Origin: Streptomyces tauricus
GTDB lineage: Bacteria > Actinomycetota > Actinomycetes > Streptomycetales > Streptomycetaceae
DNA: 64,000 nt
Assembly: GCF_014650955.1 (NCBI RefSeq)
Contig: NZ_BMVY01000004.1
Coordinates: forward strand, 1-64,000
Direction: 5' to 3'
The first letter of the stretch is position 1. Every line of letters begins with the position of its first letter. Below, in pieces: positions 17,215-26,114 of this stretch. Under the pieces are notes generated by a model that had not been told where the DNA came from, made no database searches, and saw only the letters and a list, made by a program, of their open reading frames with translations. Both the position numbers and the translations under genes were made by a program.

Positions 17215-18576
17215 CTACCTGCTCCAGGGGCCCGTCACCGCGAACGTCGTCCCCGGCGTGTAGCAGTTCACGTACATCGTCCGGCCGTCGGGCGAGAAGG
17301 TGACGCCCGCGAACTCGCCCCACTCGGGGGCGTCCGGCGTGCCGATGTTCTGCCGGTTGCGGGCCATCGGGTACACCTCGCCGCGCCGGGTCACGCCGTA
17401 CACGTGCTGCGCGCCCCCGCCGTCCTCGCAGACCATCAGACCGCCGCTGGGGGCGAGGCAGATGTTGTCGGGGGACTCGCCGGGCAGCTGGATGTCGGTG
17501 TCGGGACCGAAGACGATCACCAGCGTGAGCCGGCGGGCACCGGGCTCGTACCGCCAGATCTGGCCGTAGTGGTCGGCCGCGGAGCCCTCGCCGCTGTGCG
17601 CGAAGGAGGACACGAAGTAGACGGACGAGCCGCCCCAGTAGCAGCCCTCCAGCTTCTGGGCGTGGGTGATGCCCTTGGGGCCGAAGTCCTGGAGCCGGAT
17701 GGGGGTTTGGGCCGCGAGCGGGTCCGGTACGTCGACCCACTCGACGCGGTCGAAGCTCGCCCCCGTCTCCTGGATCGAGGAGAGGTCGGGGACACCCGGT
17801 ACGCGCATCGCCTGGAGCCGGCCGCCCGCGCGGAGCGAACCGCGCCCGCCCTCGGGCCTGTCGGGCAGGAAGCGGTAGAAGAGGCCGAAGGGCTTGAGGA
17901 AGGCGTCCTCGGTCTCGTAGACGACACCGCGCTTCGGGTCGACGGCGATCGCCTCGTGCTGGAAGCGGCCCATCGCGGTCAGCGGCACGGCCCCGGTGCG
18001 GTGGGGGTCCACCGGGTCGACCTCGAAGATGAAGCCGTGGTCCTTGGTGTAGCCGTTGGTGCCGGCCTTGTCCTCGGTCTCCTCGCAGGTCAGCCAGGTG
18101 CCCCAAGGGGTGGGCCCGCCCGCGCAGTTGACGGCCGTACCGGCGATCGCGACCCGTTCGCCGACCACGTTCCCGCGCTGGTCGAGGGTCAGCGCCGTAC
18201 AGCCGCCCTTGCCCGTCGGGTCGTAGGTGAGGCCGTCGACCGCCGGGACCGGGATCCTGCCGGTGTTGCGGTTCTCGTGGTTGCGGACCAGGTGGACGCG
18301 GCCGTGTCTGCCGGCGAAGGCGGACATGCCGTCGTGGTTGCTCGGCACCTGGCCCTCGCCGGAGCGGAGTTCGTCGCCCTCGCGGGACAGCACCCGGTAG
18401 CGGAAACCTTTCGGCAGGTCCAGCAGACCGTCCGGGTCGGGGAGCAGGGGGCCGTAACCGGAGTGGCCCAGTGCGGCGGCCGTACCCGTGAAGAGTTCCG
18501 ATACGGCACCGGTGAAGGCGATGCCGACTCCCAGGGCTCCGGAGCGGGCCAGCACCTCGCGTCGTGTTGCGGACAT
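17215..18576 (-). CDS. Tat-exported PhoX-like protein (DUF839)
   Basis: A 453-residue secreted protein with a twin-arginine signal (TRREVLARSGALGVGIAFTG). The PhoX/DUF839 beta-propeller fold shows LVRNHENRNTG, GGPTPWGTWLTCEET, HEAIAVDPKRGVVYETED, LEGCYWGGSSVYFVSS and CLAPSGGLMVCEDG. PhoX proteins are Ca/Fe-dependent phosphatases of the cell surface, and many Streptomyces members are simply called DUF839. Secretion and phosphatase activity are inferred. The start at 18576 follows CAGGAAGG and places the Tat motif at the N-terminus. The frame remains open upstream to 18630. Confidence 0.87.
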   Translation of the reverse strand: MSATRREVLARSGALGVGIAFTGAVSELFTGTAAALGHSGYGPLLPDPDGLLDLPKGFRYRVLSREGDELRSGEGQVPSNHDGMSAFAGRHGRVHLVRNHENRNTGRIPVPAVDGLTYDPTGKGGCTALTLDQRGNVVGERVAIAGTAVNCAGGPTPWGTWLTCEETEDKAGTNGYTKDHGFIFEVDPVDPHRTGAVPLTAMGRFQHEAIAVDPKRGVVYETEDAFLKPFGLFYRFLPDRPEGGRGSLRAGGRLQAMRVPGVPDLSSIQETGASFDRVEWVDVPDPLAAQTPIRLQDFGPKGITHAQKLEGCYWGGSSVYFVSSFAHSGEGSAADHYGQIWRYEPGARRLTLVIVFGPDTDIQLPGESPDNICLAPSGGLMVCEDGGGAQHVYGVTRRGEVYPMARNRQNIGTPDAPEWGEFAGVTFSPDGRTMYVNCYTPGTTFAVTGPWSR

Positions 18577-18704
18577 GGGGCAACCTTCCTGTTGGCGGAC
18601 AGGAGTACGTGACCCGCTTGTGTGTATCACGTGGTCCCGATCACGTGAACCACGCGCGTAGCGTGGCGTTCCCGCGCGCCGCCGGACGACCCGGACAGCC
18701 CGAA

Positions 18705-18744
18705 GGGCCCGGTGCGGAACTCGTGGGGAGTCCGCACCGGGCCC
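18705..18744 (-). terminator. 14-bp perfect hairpin after the SulP gene
   Basis: GGGCCCGGTGCGGA (18705-18718) pairs exactly with TCCGCACCGGGCCC (18731-18744) over a 12-base loop, 21 bp beyond the SulP stop codon. It probably ends the carbonic anhydrase-SulP transcript before the PhoX-like gene. Confidence 0.75.
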
Positions 18745-18765
18745 CTCGGGCGGCGGCTTCGGTGC

Positions 18766-20280
18766 CTACGGAGCCGCAGTGGTGACCTTCACCGGCTCGG
18801 TCCCCTTCTCGCTGTGCCGCTGCGACCAGTTCTCCAGCGCCGTACGGCACGCGTGGTCCAGGTGATGCAGCCCGGCCAGGTCCACGGTCACCGGACGGTC
18901 CTTCGGCAGCGCCTCCAGCTCGTCCAGTATCTTCGGCAGCCGCAGGAAGGTGGCGTTGCCCGACAGGTACGCCTGCACCGGGCCCGCCCCCTTGTCTATG
19001 ACCTCCAGCTTGATGTGCGAGGCCTCCCAGGCGGTCTTCGCGACGGCGAGCGCGAGCCCGATCAGCACGCCCTCGAACATGTTCACCGCGACGATCGACA
19101 CGGCCGTGACCATGAGGATCAGCGCCTCGCCCCGGTGCCCGCGCCACAGCGCCGCGATCGAGCGCAGCGGGATCAGCTTCCAGCCCGCGTGCACCAGGAT
19201 GCCCGCGAGCGCGGGCAGCGGGATGTACGCGAGTACGGACGGCAGCAGCGCCGCGAACAGCAGCAGCCACACCCCGTGCAGCACCCGGGACGCCTTGGTG
19301 CGGGCGCCCGCGGACACGTTCGCCGAACTGCGCACGATCACGGCGGTCATCGGCAGCGCGCCGAGCAGCCCGCAGACCGTGTTGCCCGCGCCCTGCGCCA
19401 TCAGTTCCTTGTCGTACTCGGTGCGCGGCCCGTCGTGCAGCCGGTCCACGGCGGCGGCGCTGAACAGCGACTCCGCCGACGCGATCAGCACGAACGCCAG
19501 GATCGTGCCGAGCACGCCCACGCTCGCCAGCCCGCCGACGGCTTCGAGCCCCGGCAGCTGGATCGAGTCGAGCAGTCCGCGTACCTCCACCGTCGCCACG
19601 GGCAGGTCGAACGCCAGGGTCGCGAGCGTGGCGAGCGCCACCGCGGCCAGTGCCCCCGGCACCGTACGGACCTTGGCCGGCAGGTGCTTCCACAGCACGA
19701 GTACGGCGACGGTGGCGGCGCCGAGCCCGACGGAGACCAGTGCCGTGGTGGACCCGGCGGAGTCGGCGACCAGCCCCGGCAGCCCGGCGAGCTTGTCCAG
19801 ACCCGAGGCGGGGGCCTCGGCGCCGGCCACCGAATAGAGCTGGCCGGCGATCAGGACCAGCCCGATGCCCGCCAGCATGCCCTCCACGACGGCCACCGAG
19901 ATGGCCCGGAAGTAGCGCCCCAGCTTCATGGCGCCCATGGCGAGTTGGATCAGCCCGGTGGCCAGGACGATGACACCGAGCACGGCGAGGCCGTACTCGC
20001 GCACCGCCTCGAAGACCAGCACGGTCAGACCCGCGGCCGGGCCCGACACCTGGAGGCTGCTGCCGGGCAGCAGTCCGGTGACCAGACCGCCCACGATGCC
20101 GGTGATCAGGCCGAGTTCGGCGGGTACGCCCGACGCCACGGCGACGCCCACGCACAGCGGCAGGGCCACCAGGAAGACGACGAGCGAGGCGGTGAAGTCC
20201 TGCCGCAGGAAGGGGAATCGCGTTCGCCGGCCCGGATCCGTTCCTTCGGTGGCCGAGGGCGTGCCCGTCGCGGCGCTCAC
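18766..20280 (-). CDS. SulP family anion transporter with STAS domain (probable bicarbonate importer)
   Basis: A 504-residue membrane protein. Multiple transmembrane helices begin at residue 20 with FLRQDFTASLVVFLVALPLC. The SulP signature region LITGIVGGLVTGLLPGSSLQ is followed by LPMTAVIVRSSANVSAGART. A C-terminal STAS-like domain ends the protein (VDLAGLHHLDHACRTALENW). SulP proteins carry sulfate, bicarbonate or other anions. Overlap with the carbonic anhydrase stop codon (GTGA) and their joint transcription point to bicarbonate. The GTG at 20280 is the start. An upstream ATG at 20394 would overlap the anhydrase by over 100 bp. Confidence 0.9.
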   Translation of the reverse strand: MSAATGTPSATEGTDPGRRTRFPFLRQDFTASLVVFLVALPLCVGVAVASGVPAELGLITGIVGGLVTGLLPGSSLQVSGPAAGLTVLVFEAVREYGLAVLGVIVLATGLIQLAMGAMKLGRYFRAISVAVVEGMLAGIGLVLIAGQLYSVAGAEAPASGLDKLAGLPGLVADSAGSTTALVSVGLGAATVAVLVLWKHLPAKVRTVPGALAAVALATLATLAFDLPVATVEVRGLLDSIQLPGLEAVGGLASVGVLGTILAFVLIASAESLFSAAAVDRLHDGPRTEYDKELMAQGAGNTVCGLLGALPMTAVIVRSSANVSAGARTKASRVLHGVWLLLFAALLPSVLAYIPLPALAGILVHAGWKLIPLRSIAALWRGHRGEALILMVTAVSIVAVNMFEGVLIGLALAVAKTAWEASHIKLEVIDKGAGPVQAYLSGNATFLRLPKILDELEALPKDRPVTVDLAGLHHLDHACRTALENWSQRHSEKGTEPVKVTTAAP

Positions 20281-20867
20281 AGCGCCTCGAAGGAGTCGGA
20301 GCGGACGTCGTGCGCGAGGACGGACCCGGTGTGGACCTCGTAGAACCAGCCGTGCAGGCGCAGTTGACCGCCCGTCAGCCGCCGTTCCACGCACGGGTAC
20401 GAGCGCAGCCGCAGGAGTTGGGTCAGTACGTGGTTCTGCACGGCCTCGGTGACGGTCGGGTCCTCGGTGGCGCCGTCGGGCCGCGGGGTGGAGTGCGCGA
20501 GCCAGTCGCGGACGGCGGGTACGGCGGTCAGGTCGTCGCCGCGTACCAGCGCGCCGACGGCACCGCAGTGGGAGTGGCCGCAGACGACGATGTCGGTGAC
20601 CCCGAGCACCTCCACCGCGTACTCGACGGTGGCCGCCTCGCTGGTGGGCTGTGCGGAGGTGTGCGGGGGGACGATGTTGCCCGCGGTGCGCAGTTCGAAG
20701 AGTTCACCGGGCCGGGCTCCGGTGATCAGGGCCGGGACGACCCGCGAGTCGGAGCAGGTGATGAACAGGACCTGCGGGGACTGGCCTTCGGCGAGTCGGG
20801 CGAACTCCTCCGGGCGGTCCGCGGACTGCTTGCGGAAGGAGCGTGCGTGATCGATGAGGGGCTGCAT
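20277..20867 (-). CDS. beta-class carbonic anhydrase
   Basis: A 196-residue zinc enzyme that interconverts CO2 and bicarbonate. The zinc site is complete: Cys-Asp-x-Arg in LFITCSDSRVVPALI (about residues 34-48) and His-x-x-Cys in VVCGHSHCGAVGAL (about 94-107). AGGAGGAAC precedes the ATG at 20867. Its stop codon overlaps the GTG of the SulP gene by GTGA, so the two are made from one message. This arrangement matches known pairs, including fused ones, in which the anhydrase balances imported bicarbonate. Confidence 0.95.
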   Translation of the reverse strand: MQPLIDHARSFRKQSADRPEEFARLAEGQSPQVLFITCSDSRVVPALITGARPGELFELRTAGNIVPPHTSAQPTSEAATVEYAVEVLGVTDIVVCGHSHCGAVGALVRGDDLTAVPAVRDWLAHSTPRPDGATEDPTVTEAVQNHVLTQLLRLRSYPCVERRLTGGQLRLHGWFYEVHTGSVLAHDVRSDSFEAL

Positions 20868-21022
20868 GTGTCAGTTCCTCCTGGCGCGCATATGCGAGCG
20901 CGTCGGCCTACAAAACGGAGCGCATGCGGGTACGGCGACATGACCCCACGTCGACGCGCTCGGCGGACGTGGCGTGGTGAGGGGTGGGTCAGGTCGGAGT
21001 CGCTTCGTGCCCGTTGGTCAGG

Positions 21023-21421
21023 TCAGCAGCGGAAGACCTGGAGGGCTGCCGTGGAGTGGGCCGCGGAGGATCTGGTCGCGCGGTGGTGCGCCGCGGGGGC
21101 CGCGGTGTGCGACGGGTCCTCGTGGGCGACCGCGACGTCCTTGCAGAGCAGGAGGCGCGCGGCGGCCGGGGTGACGTGGTCCGCGACACGGATCCGCTCA
21201 CGGGTGCGCAGCGGGCCGGTCGGGCCGTGCGAGTGCGAGGTGTCGCCACAGGTGACGAACTCGGCCCTGGTCTGGGGGCCGTCACCGGGGCCGGCGAGTT
21301 GGGTCGTGTGCGCGGATGCGAACGTCGGTGCGAACGCCGTGGTGGAGGCGGAGAGCTGCAGGGCCAGCAGGACGGCGGCGAGAACGGCGAACAGCGTGCG
21401 GACCGTCGTACCTCGTCGCAT
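21023..21421 (-). CDS. secreted hypothetical protein
   Basis: A 132-residue protein with a signal peptide (VRTLFAVLAAVLLALQLSASTTAFA, cleavage probably near residue 28-37). The mature part contains many His residues (HTTQ, SHSHG, HEDPSHTAAPAAHHR) and a few Cys, the last at the C-terminus. The His clusters could bind a metal, but I do not recognise the family. An AT-rich region with an 8-bp dyad lies upstream. Confidence 0.6.
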   Translation of the reverse strand: MRRGTTVRTLFAVLAAVLLALQLSASTTAFAPTFASAHTTQLAGPGDGPQTRAEFVTCGDTSHSHGPTGPLRTRERIRVADHVTPAAARLLLCKDVAVAHEDPSHTAAPAAHHRATRSSAAHSTAALQVFRC

Positions 21422-21469
21422 GGGCCCCCTCTCCGCCGTCTCCAGGTCATGTCTTCCCTTGCTGACACG

Positions 21470-21519
21470 AACGTTAACTCGGGAAGTTGTTTGCAGGGTT
21501 AACTTAACGTTTCACCCTG
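21470..21519 (-). promoter_or_regulatory. AT-rich dyad upstream of the His-rich secreted protein
   Basis: AACGTTAA (21470-21477) and TTAACGTT (21504-21511) are perfect inverted arms. Two 11-bp units (GTTAACTTAAC and GTTTCACCCTG, 21498-21519) vaguely resemble a PhoP direct repeat. This is an unusually AT-rich stretch for the window and is probably the promoter region of the gene starting at 21421. Confidence 0.4.
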
Positions 21520-21574
21520 AAGAGAGGCTGAAGAGGGCCGAAGAGCGCCGGTGACAGGCCGGAAACCGCCGGGG

Positions 21575-21652
21575 GTACGACGGTCGGCCCTGCACGACGG
21601 TCAGTTCTGTACGGCGGTCAGTTCTGTACGACGGTGTACGACGGTCAGTGCT
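21575..21652. repeat. 17-bp tandem repeat at the 3' end of zapE
   Basis: Four imperfect 17-bp units of the form GTACGACGGTCAGTTCT start at 21575, 21592, 21609 and 21636, with a 10-bp partial unit between the last two. The last unit includes the zapE stop codon (21645-21647), so part of the array is coding and part intergenic. Confidence 0.8.
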
Positions 21653-22751
21653 GTACGAGGCCCTTGGCGTCCCGCGCCAGTGCCGTGAGCCGGGAGATCG
21701 CGCGGAAGTACTTCTTGCGGTAGCCGCCGTTCAGCATCTCCTCGCTGAACAGCTTGTCGAACGGCATCCCCGAGGCCAGTACCGGCACCTCGCGGTCGTA
21801 CAGCCGGTCGGCGAGGACGACGAGCCGCAGCGCGGTGGACTGGTCCGGAACCGGCTGCACGTCCGTGAGGCAGACCGCCTCGATCCCGTCCGTCAGCGCG
21901 CCGTACCGGCTGGGGTGCACCCGGGCCAGATGGTCGAGCAGATGCGGGAAGTCGTCGAGCGAGGCACCGGGCGTGGCATACGCGGCCTTCGTGACCTGCT
22001 CGTCCGAGTACGGGGCCGGGGCCTCGGGCAGTCCGCGGTGGCGGTAGTCGTCACCGTCGATGCGCAGCGACCTGAAGTGGGCCGACAGGCCCTGGATCTC
22101 GCGCAGGAAGTCGACCGAGGCGAACCGGCCCTCGCCGAGCTTGCCCGGCAGCGTGTTCGAGGTCGCGGCGAGCGCCACCCCCGCCTCGACCAGCCGGCCG
22201 AGCAGACTCGACACGAGGACCGTGTCGCCGGGGTCGTCGAGCTCGAACTCGTCGATGCAGAGCAGCCGGTGGCCGCTCAGCGTCCGCACGGTCTGCTGGA
22301 AACCGAGGGCGCCTACCAGGTTCGTCAGCTCCACGAACGTGCCGAAGGCCTTGAGCGCGGGCTCCGCCGGGGTCGCGTGCCAGAGGGAGGCGAGCAGGTG
22401 CGTCTTGCCGACGCCGTAACCGCCGTCGAGGTAGACACCGCGGGGGCCGGCCGGGGCCTTGGCAGGCTTCTTGCCGAACCCGAGGCCGAGGAACCCGCGC
22501 TTTCCGGAGCCGGCGGATTGCGTCCCGCCGAGACCCGCCGCGAAGTCGGCCAGGACGCGCACGGCCTCGGTCTGGCTCGGCTGGTTCGGATCCGGGATGT
22601 ACGTGTCGAAGCGGACCGAGTCGAAGCGCGGCGGCGGCACCATCTCGGCGACCAGCCGGTCCGCGGGGACGCGCGGCTCGCGGGCGCACAGGGACGCCGG
22701 GGTCGCGTCGGCTGTCGGGCCGGTTCCGGAAGCGGTGGTGGAGGTTGACAC
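21645..22751 (-). CDS. zapE: AFG1/ZapE family ATPase
   Basis: A 368-residue P-loop ATPase. Walker A is GVYLDGGYGVGKTHLLASLW, Walker B LLCIDEFELDDPGD, and the sensor region AATSNTLPGKLGEGRF. In proteobacteria ZapE acts at the divisome, and mitochondrial AFG1 aids protein turnover. The actinobacterial role is not established. The GTG at 22751 follows GGGGA and sits 37 bp from the divergent reductase gene. The open frame continues upstream into that gene's territory. The stop codon lies in a 17-bp tandem repeat. Confidence 0.9.
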   Translation of the reverse strand: MSTSTTASGTGPTADATPASLCAREPRVPADRLVAEMVPPPRFDSVRFDTYIPDPNQPSQTEAVRVLADFAAGLGGTQSAGSGKRGFLGLGFGKKPAKAPAGPRGVYLDGGYGVGKTHLLASLWHATPAEPALKAFGTFVELTNLVGALGFQQTVRTLSGHRLLCIDEFELDDPGDTVLVSSLLGRLVEAGVALAATSNTLPGKLGEGRFASVDFLREIQGLSAHFRSLRIDGDDYRHRGLPEAPAPYSDEQVTKAAYATPGASLDDFPHLLDHLARVHPSRYGALTDGIEAVCLTDVQPVPDQSTALRLVVLADRLYDREVPVLASGMPFDKLFSEEMLNGGYRKKYFRAISRLTALARDAKGLVQH

Positions 22752-22788
22752 GGTTCCCCACTCTACGTCTCGTGCCAGACTGCACGAC

Positions 22789-23619
22789 ATGCGACGCCTG
22801 TTCCCTGTGACCGACGTGACCGACGCGACAACAGCCCCGGCCTCGGACGGGGTACCGGGTACACCGGGCACAAAGGACGTGGCCCGGGAATGGGGGCTCG
22901 ACGAACTGGCCGAGGCGTACGCCTATCCACCGGGCGCCGCGGGACCCGAGGGGCCCGAGCCGTGGCTGCGGGCCAACATGGTCTCCACGCTCGACGGGGC
23001 CGCCCAGCACGACGGGCGTTCGCAGCCCATCTCCAGCGCCGCCGACATGCGGATCTTCGGCACGCTGCGGGGGCTCGCGGACGTCGTGATCGTCGGTGCG
23101 GAAACGGTACGCCAGGAGGGTTACCGGCCCTCGCGGGCCCGCGAGGACTTCGCCGCGCGCCGGGCCGCGGCGGGACAGGGCCCGGCGCCCGCGATCGCCG
23201 TGGTGAGCGCGAGCCTCGACCTGGACTTCTCGCTTCCGCTCTTCACCTCGCCGCTGCTTCCCACCCTGCTGCTCACGGGGGCCGCGGCGGCGCCCGACCG
23301 GATCGCCGCCGTGGAGAAGGCCGGCGCGCGGGTCGTGATCGCGGGCGACGGCATGGGGGTGGAGCCCGCACGGGCCGTCCGCGCGCTCGCCGGCCTGGGG
23401 CTGCGCCGGCTCCTGACGGAGGGCGGGCCCCGGCTGCTCGGCCAGCTGGTCGCGGCCGGTGTCCTCGACGAGCTGTGTCTGACGGTGTCCCCCATGCTCA
23501 CCGTCGGGGACGCCCAGCGCATCGCGGGCGGCCCGTCCGTCGCGGTGCCGAGCCGGTTCGAACTGACGTCTTTGCTGGAGGAGGACGGGTTCCTCTTCAG
23601 CCGTTACCGTCGGACCTGA
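22789..23619 (+). CDS. RibD C-terminal / pyrimidine reductase family protein
   Basis: A 276-residue member of the dihydrofolate reductase-like RibD_C family. Recognisable blocks are LRANMVSTLDGAAQHDGRSQ, ADVVIVGAETVRQEGYRP and LLTEGGPRLLGQLVAAGVLDE, which bind NADPH and substrate. Stand-alone members include reductases for riboflavin, F420-type or other heterocycles. There is no deaminase domain, so it is not full RibD. The ATG at 22789 was preferred because the next gene's promoter lies upstream. Confidence 0.82.
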   Translation: MRRLFPVTDVTDATTAPASDGVPGTPGTKDVAREWGLDELAEAYAYPPGAAGPEGPEPWLRANMVSTLDGAAQHDGRSQPISSAADMRIFGTLRGLADVVIVGAETVRQEGYRPSRAREDFAARRAAAGQGPAPAIAVVSASLDLDFSLPLFTSPLLPTLLLTGAAAAPDRIAAVEKAGARVVIAGDGMGVEPARAVRALAGLGLRRLLTEGGPRLLGQLVAAGVLDELCLTVSPMLTVGDAQRIAGGPSVAVPSRFELTSLLEEDGFLFSRYRRT

Positions 23620-23799
23620 CCATCGGACCTGACCGTCGGAGCCGATCAAGGAATCGGGAGTACGGACAGAGAAGTGGAATCGGCTGTTCCGGTTGGCTTT
23701 CGCCGGGCACACCGAAAATCGCAGTCCCCGTGCGGTCACGGGGCAGGATGGTTTCCGCAGGGGTCTACGAACGGCCCACGGATGAGAAGGGCGTTTGTC

Positions 23800-24273
23800 G
23801 TGTTCACGAGCGTATTGATGATCGAGAAGGCCCTCACCTCCGCGGACGTGGAATTCGTCACCACCTTGCACGGCGACGAGGGAGTGGACTTCCACGTACT
23901 GCTCCAGCCGCGCGGCGACCAGGCGGACCGGCTGCTGCGGGCGATCGACGACGTGGCCCTCGGTGAGCTGGACGAGGCGGCCCGCGAGAACGAGACGCCC
24001 GAAGGGGCGGAGGCGGTCGGCCAGGGGCAGCGGGCCCTGGAGGTGTCGCTGGTGGCGTTGCGGGCCACCGGCAGCGCGGCCGAGGGGCGGCTGATCGAGG
24101 CGCATCCGCTGGACGCGCTGAAGGGGCTGGTCGACGAGGTCGGGGCGGACGAGGTCATCGTGCTGACCGATCCGCACTACGTCGAGGAGTTCTTCCACCG
24201 CGACTGGGCGTCCCGGGCGCGGCACAAGGTGGGGGTACCGGTGCTGAAGCTGTTCTCCCACAGCAAGGTGTGA
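23800..24273 (+). CDS. conserved actinobacterial protein, Usp-like fold
   Basis: A 157-residue protein starting VFTSVLMIEKALTSADVEFV, a conserved streptomycete opening. A stress-protein-like alpha/beta pattern ends LVDEVGADEVIVLTDPHYVE, then WASRARHKVGVPVLKLFSH. Homologues have been labelled indole-3-glycerol phosphate synthase, but I see no such active site. The GTG at 23800 is preferred because GAAGGG lies 10 bases upstream; in-frame ATG codons at 23782 and earlier are poorer. No function can be assigned. Confidence 0.65.
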   Translation: MFTSVLMIEKALTSADVEFVTTLHGDEGVDFHVLLQPRGDQADRLLRAIDDVALGELDEAARENETPEGAEAVGQGQRALEVSLVALRATGSAAEGRLIEAHPLDALKGLVDEVGADEVIVLTDPHYVEEFFHRDWASRARHKVGVPVLKLFSHSKV

Positions 24274-24668
24274 CGCTGCCGCTGTGGTTTGGCGGGGGCG
24301 CGGTGGGGGCCCGGAGCCACCGTACGCGGCCCGTCCGCGGCGGCCCGCGCAGCCTGTGGGCGCTTCTCCCGAGTTGCCCATAGGGGCCTTACGGATGCGG
24401 GCCCGGTTGGTGCTGGCCGCGCAGTTCCCCGCGCCCCTTGGAGGGGCTGCGCCCTATCAGGGGCGCGGGGAACGGCGCAGTCTTTTGTCTTTGCGGGGCG
24501 CGGGGAACGGCGCAGTCTTTTGTCCTTGAGGGGCGCGGGGAACTGCGCAGGCCGGTGGGGGCCGGTCGCGCCCCCGCGGGGCGGCCCCCGGCCCTTGCGA
24601 GGGTCGGCGGGGCGGACGCAATAGGCTGGGGCGCTCACCGTCACAGCCGCATCCTGGGAGAAACACGT
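24274..24668. repeat. 395-bp gene-free region with four dispersed elements
   Basis: One inverted copy (24419-24438) and three direct copies (about 24459, 24494 and 24529) of the GGGGCGCGGGGAACNGCGC element lie between the Usp-like gene and murC. Between copies the sequence GCAGTCTTTTGTC is itself repeated. Opposed copies can form long stems. The murC ribosome-binding site (GGGAGAAA) is at the right edge. Confidence 0.75.
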
Positions 24669-26069
24669 ATGGCACCCGGCCTTCCTACCGCCATGGATCG
24701 ACCGCACTTCATCGGCATCGGCGGCGCCGGGATGTCGGGCATCGCGAAGATCCTCGCGCAGCGCGGGGCAGCGGTGGCGGGCAGCGACGCCAAGGACTCC
24801 GCGACCGCCGAGGCGCTGCGCGCGCTGGGCGCCACGGTCCACCTCGGGCACGCCGCGGAGCACCTGGCGGCGGACGCCACCTGCGTGGTCGTCTCCTCGG
24901 CGATCCGCGCGGACAACCCGGAGCTGGCCCGCGCCGCCGAGCTGGGCATCCCGGTCGTCCACCGCTCGGACGCCCTCGCCCGCCTGATGGACGGCCTGCG
25001 GCCGATCGCGGTGGCCGGCACGCACGGCAAGACGACCACGACGTCGATGCTGGCCGTGTCCCTGTCGACCCTGGGTCTGGACCCCTCCTACGCGATCGGC
25101 GGCGACCTCGACGTCCCCGGATCCAACGCCCTGCACGGCGACGGCGAGATCTTCGTCGCCGAGGCCGACGAATCGGACCGCAGCTTCCACAAGTACGCGC
25201 CCGAGGTGGCGATCGTGCTGAACGTGGAGCTGGACCACCACGCCAACTACGCGTCCATGGACGAGATCTACGAGTCCTTCGAGACGTTCGCCGGCAAGAT
25301 CGTGCCCGGCGGCACCCTGGTGATCGCCGCGGACCAGCAGGGCGCGCGCGAGCTGACCCGGCGGCTGCCGGACGGCATCAGGGACACCGTCGAGGTGGTG
25401 ACGTACGGCGAGTCGAAGGACGCGGACGTACGCGTGCTGTCCGTCGTCCCGCAGGGCCTGAAGAGCGAGGTGACCGTCGAACTGGACGGCTCCACGCTCA
25501 CCTTCACGGTCTCGGTGCCCGGCCGCCACTACGCGCACAACGCGGTGGCGGCGCTGGCGGCCGGCGTGGCCCTCGGCATCCCCGCGGCCGAACTGGCCCC
25601 CGCCCTCGCCTCGTACACGGGTGTGAAGCGGCGCCTCCAGCTCAAGGGCGAGGAGGCGGGCGTGCAGGTCATCGACTCGTACGCGCACCACCCCACCGAG
25701 ATGACGGCGGACCTGGAGGCGATGAGGGCGGCGGCGGGCGACTCCCGCATCCTGGTCGTCTTCCAGCCCCACCTCTTCTCGCGCACCCAGGAACTGGGCA
25801 AGGAGATGGGCCAGGCCCTGTCCCTGGCGGACGCCTCGCTGGTCCTGGACATCTACCCGGCCCGCGAGGACCCGATCGAGGGTGTGACCAGCGAGCTGAT
25901 CATCGACGCGGCATGGGCGGCCGGCGCGGACGTGACGCCGGTGCATGACATGTCACAGGTACCCGCGGTGGTGGCGGGAATGGCGAAGCCCGGTGATCTC
26001 GTTCTCACCATGGGTGCGGGAGACGTGACGGACCTCGGGCCCGAGATCCTGACCCGTCTGTCGAAGTAG
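24669..26069 (+). CDS. murC: UDP-N-acetylmuramate-L-alanine ligase
   Basis: A 466-residue Mur ligase that adds L-Ala to UDP-MurNAc in the cytoplasm, the first step of the peptidoglycan stem peptide. The N-terminal UDP-binding motif is HFIGIGGAGMSGIAKIL, the ATP P-loop is IAVAGTHGKTTTTSML (about residue 115), and later motifs are EADESDRSF, LNVELDHHANY and YAHHPTEM. These are diagnostic of MurC. Here it stands apart from the dcw cluster, as in other Streptomyces, with msrB following 45 bp downstream. GGGAGAAAC precedes the ATG at 24669. Confidence 0.96.
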   Translation: MAPGLPTAMDRPHFIGIGGAGMSGIAKILAQRGAAVAGSDAKDSATAEALRALGATVHLGHAAEHLAADATCVVVSSAIRADNPELARAAELGIPVVHRSDALARLMDGLRPIAVAGTHGKTTTTSMLAVSLSTLGLDPSYAIGGDLDVPGSNALHGDGEIFVAEADESDRSFHKYAPEVAIVLNVELDHHANYASMDEIYESFETFAGKIVPGGTLVIAADQQGARELTRRLPDGIRDTVEVVTYGESKDADVRVLSVVPQGLKSEVTVELDGSTLTFTVSVPGRHYAHNAVAALAAGVALGIPAAELAPALASYTGVKRRLQLKGEEAGVQVIDSYAHHPTEMTADLEAMRAAAGDSRILVVFQPHLFSRTQELGKEMGQALSLADASLVLDIYPAREDPIEGVTSELIIDAAWAAGADVTPVHDMSQVPAVVAGMAKPGDLVLTMGAGDVTDLGPEILTRLSK

Positions 26070-26114
26070 CCGTACCAGAGAAGTAGCCGTACCTGAGTTG
26101 AGGGGTTGAGCTTC

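Noticed and set aside
21498..21519. PhoP box (PHO box) before the His-rich secreted gene
   Set aside because: Only two 11-bp units are loosely similar to the consensus, and the third unit is out of phase. Kept only as an AT-rich dyad.
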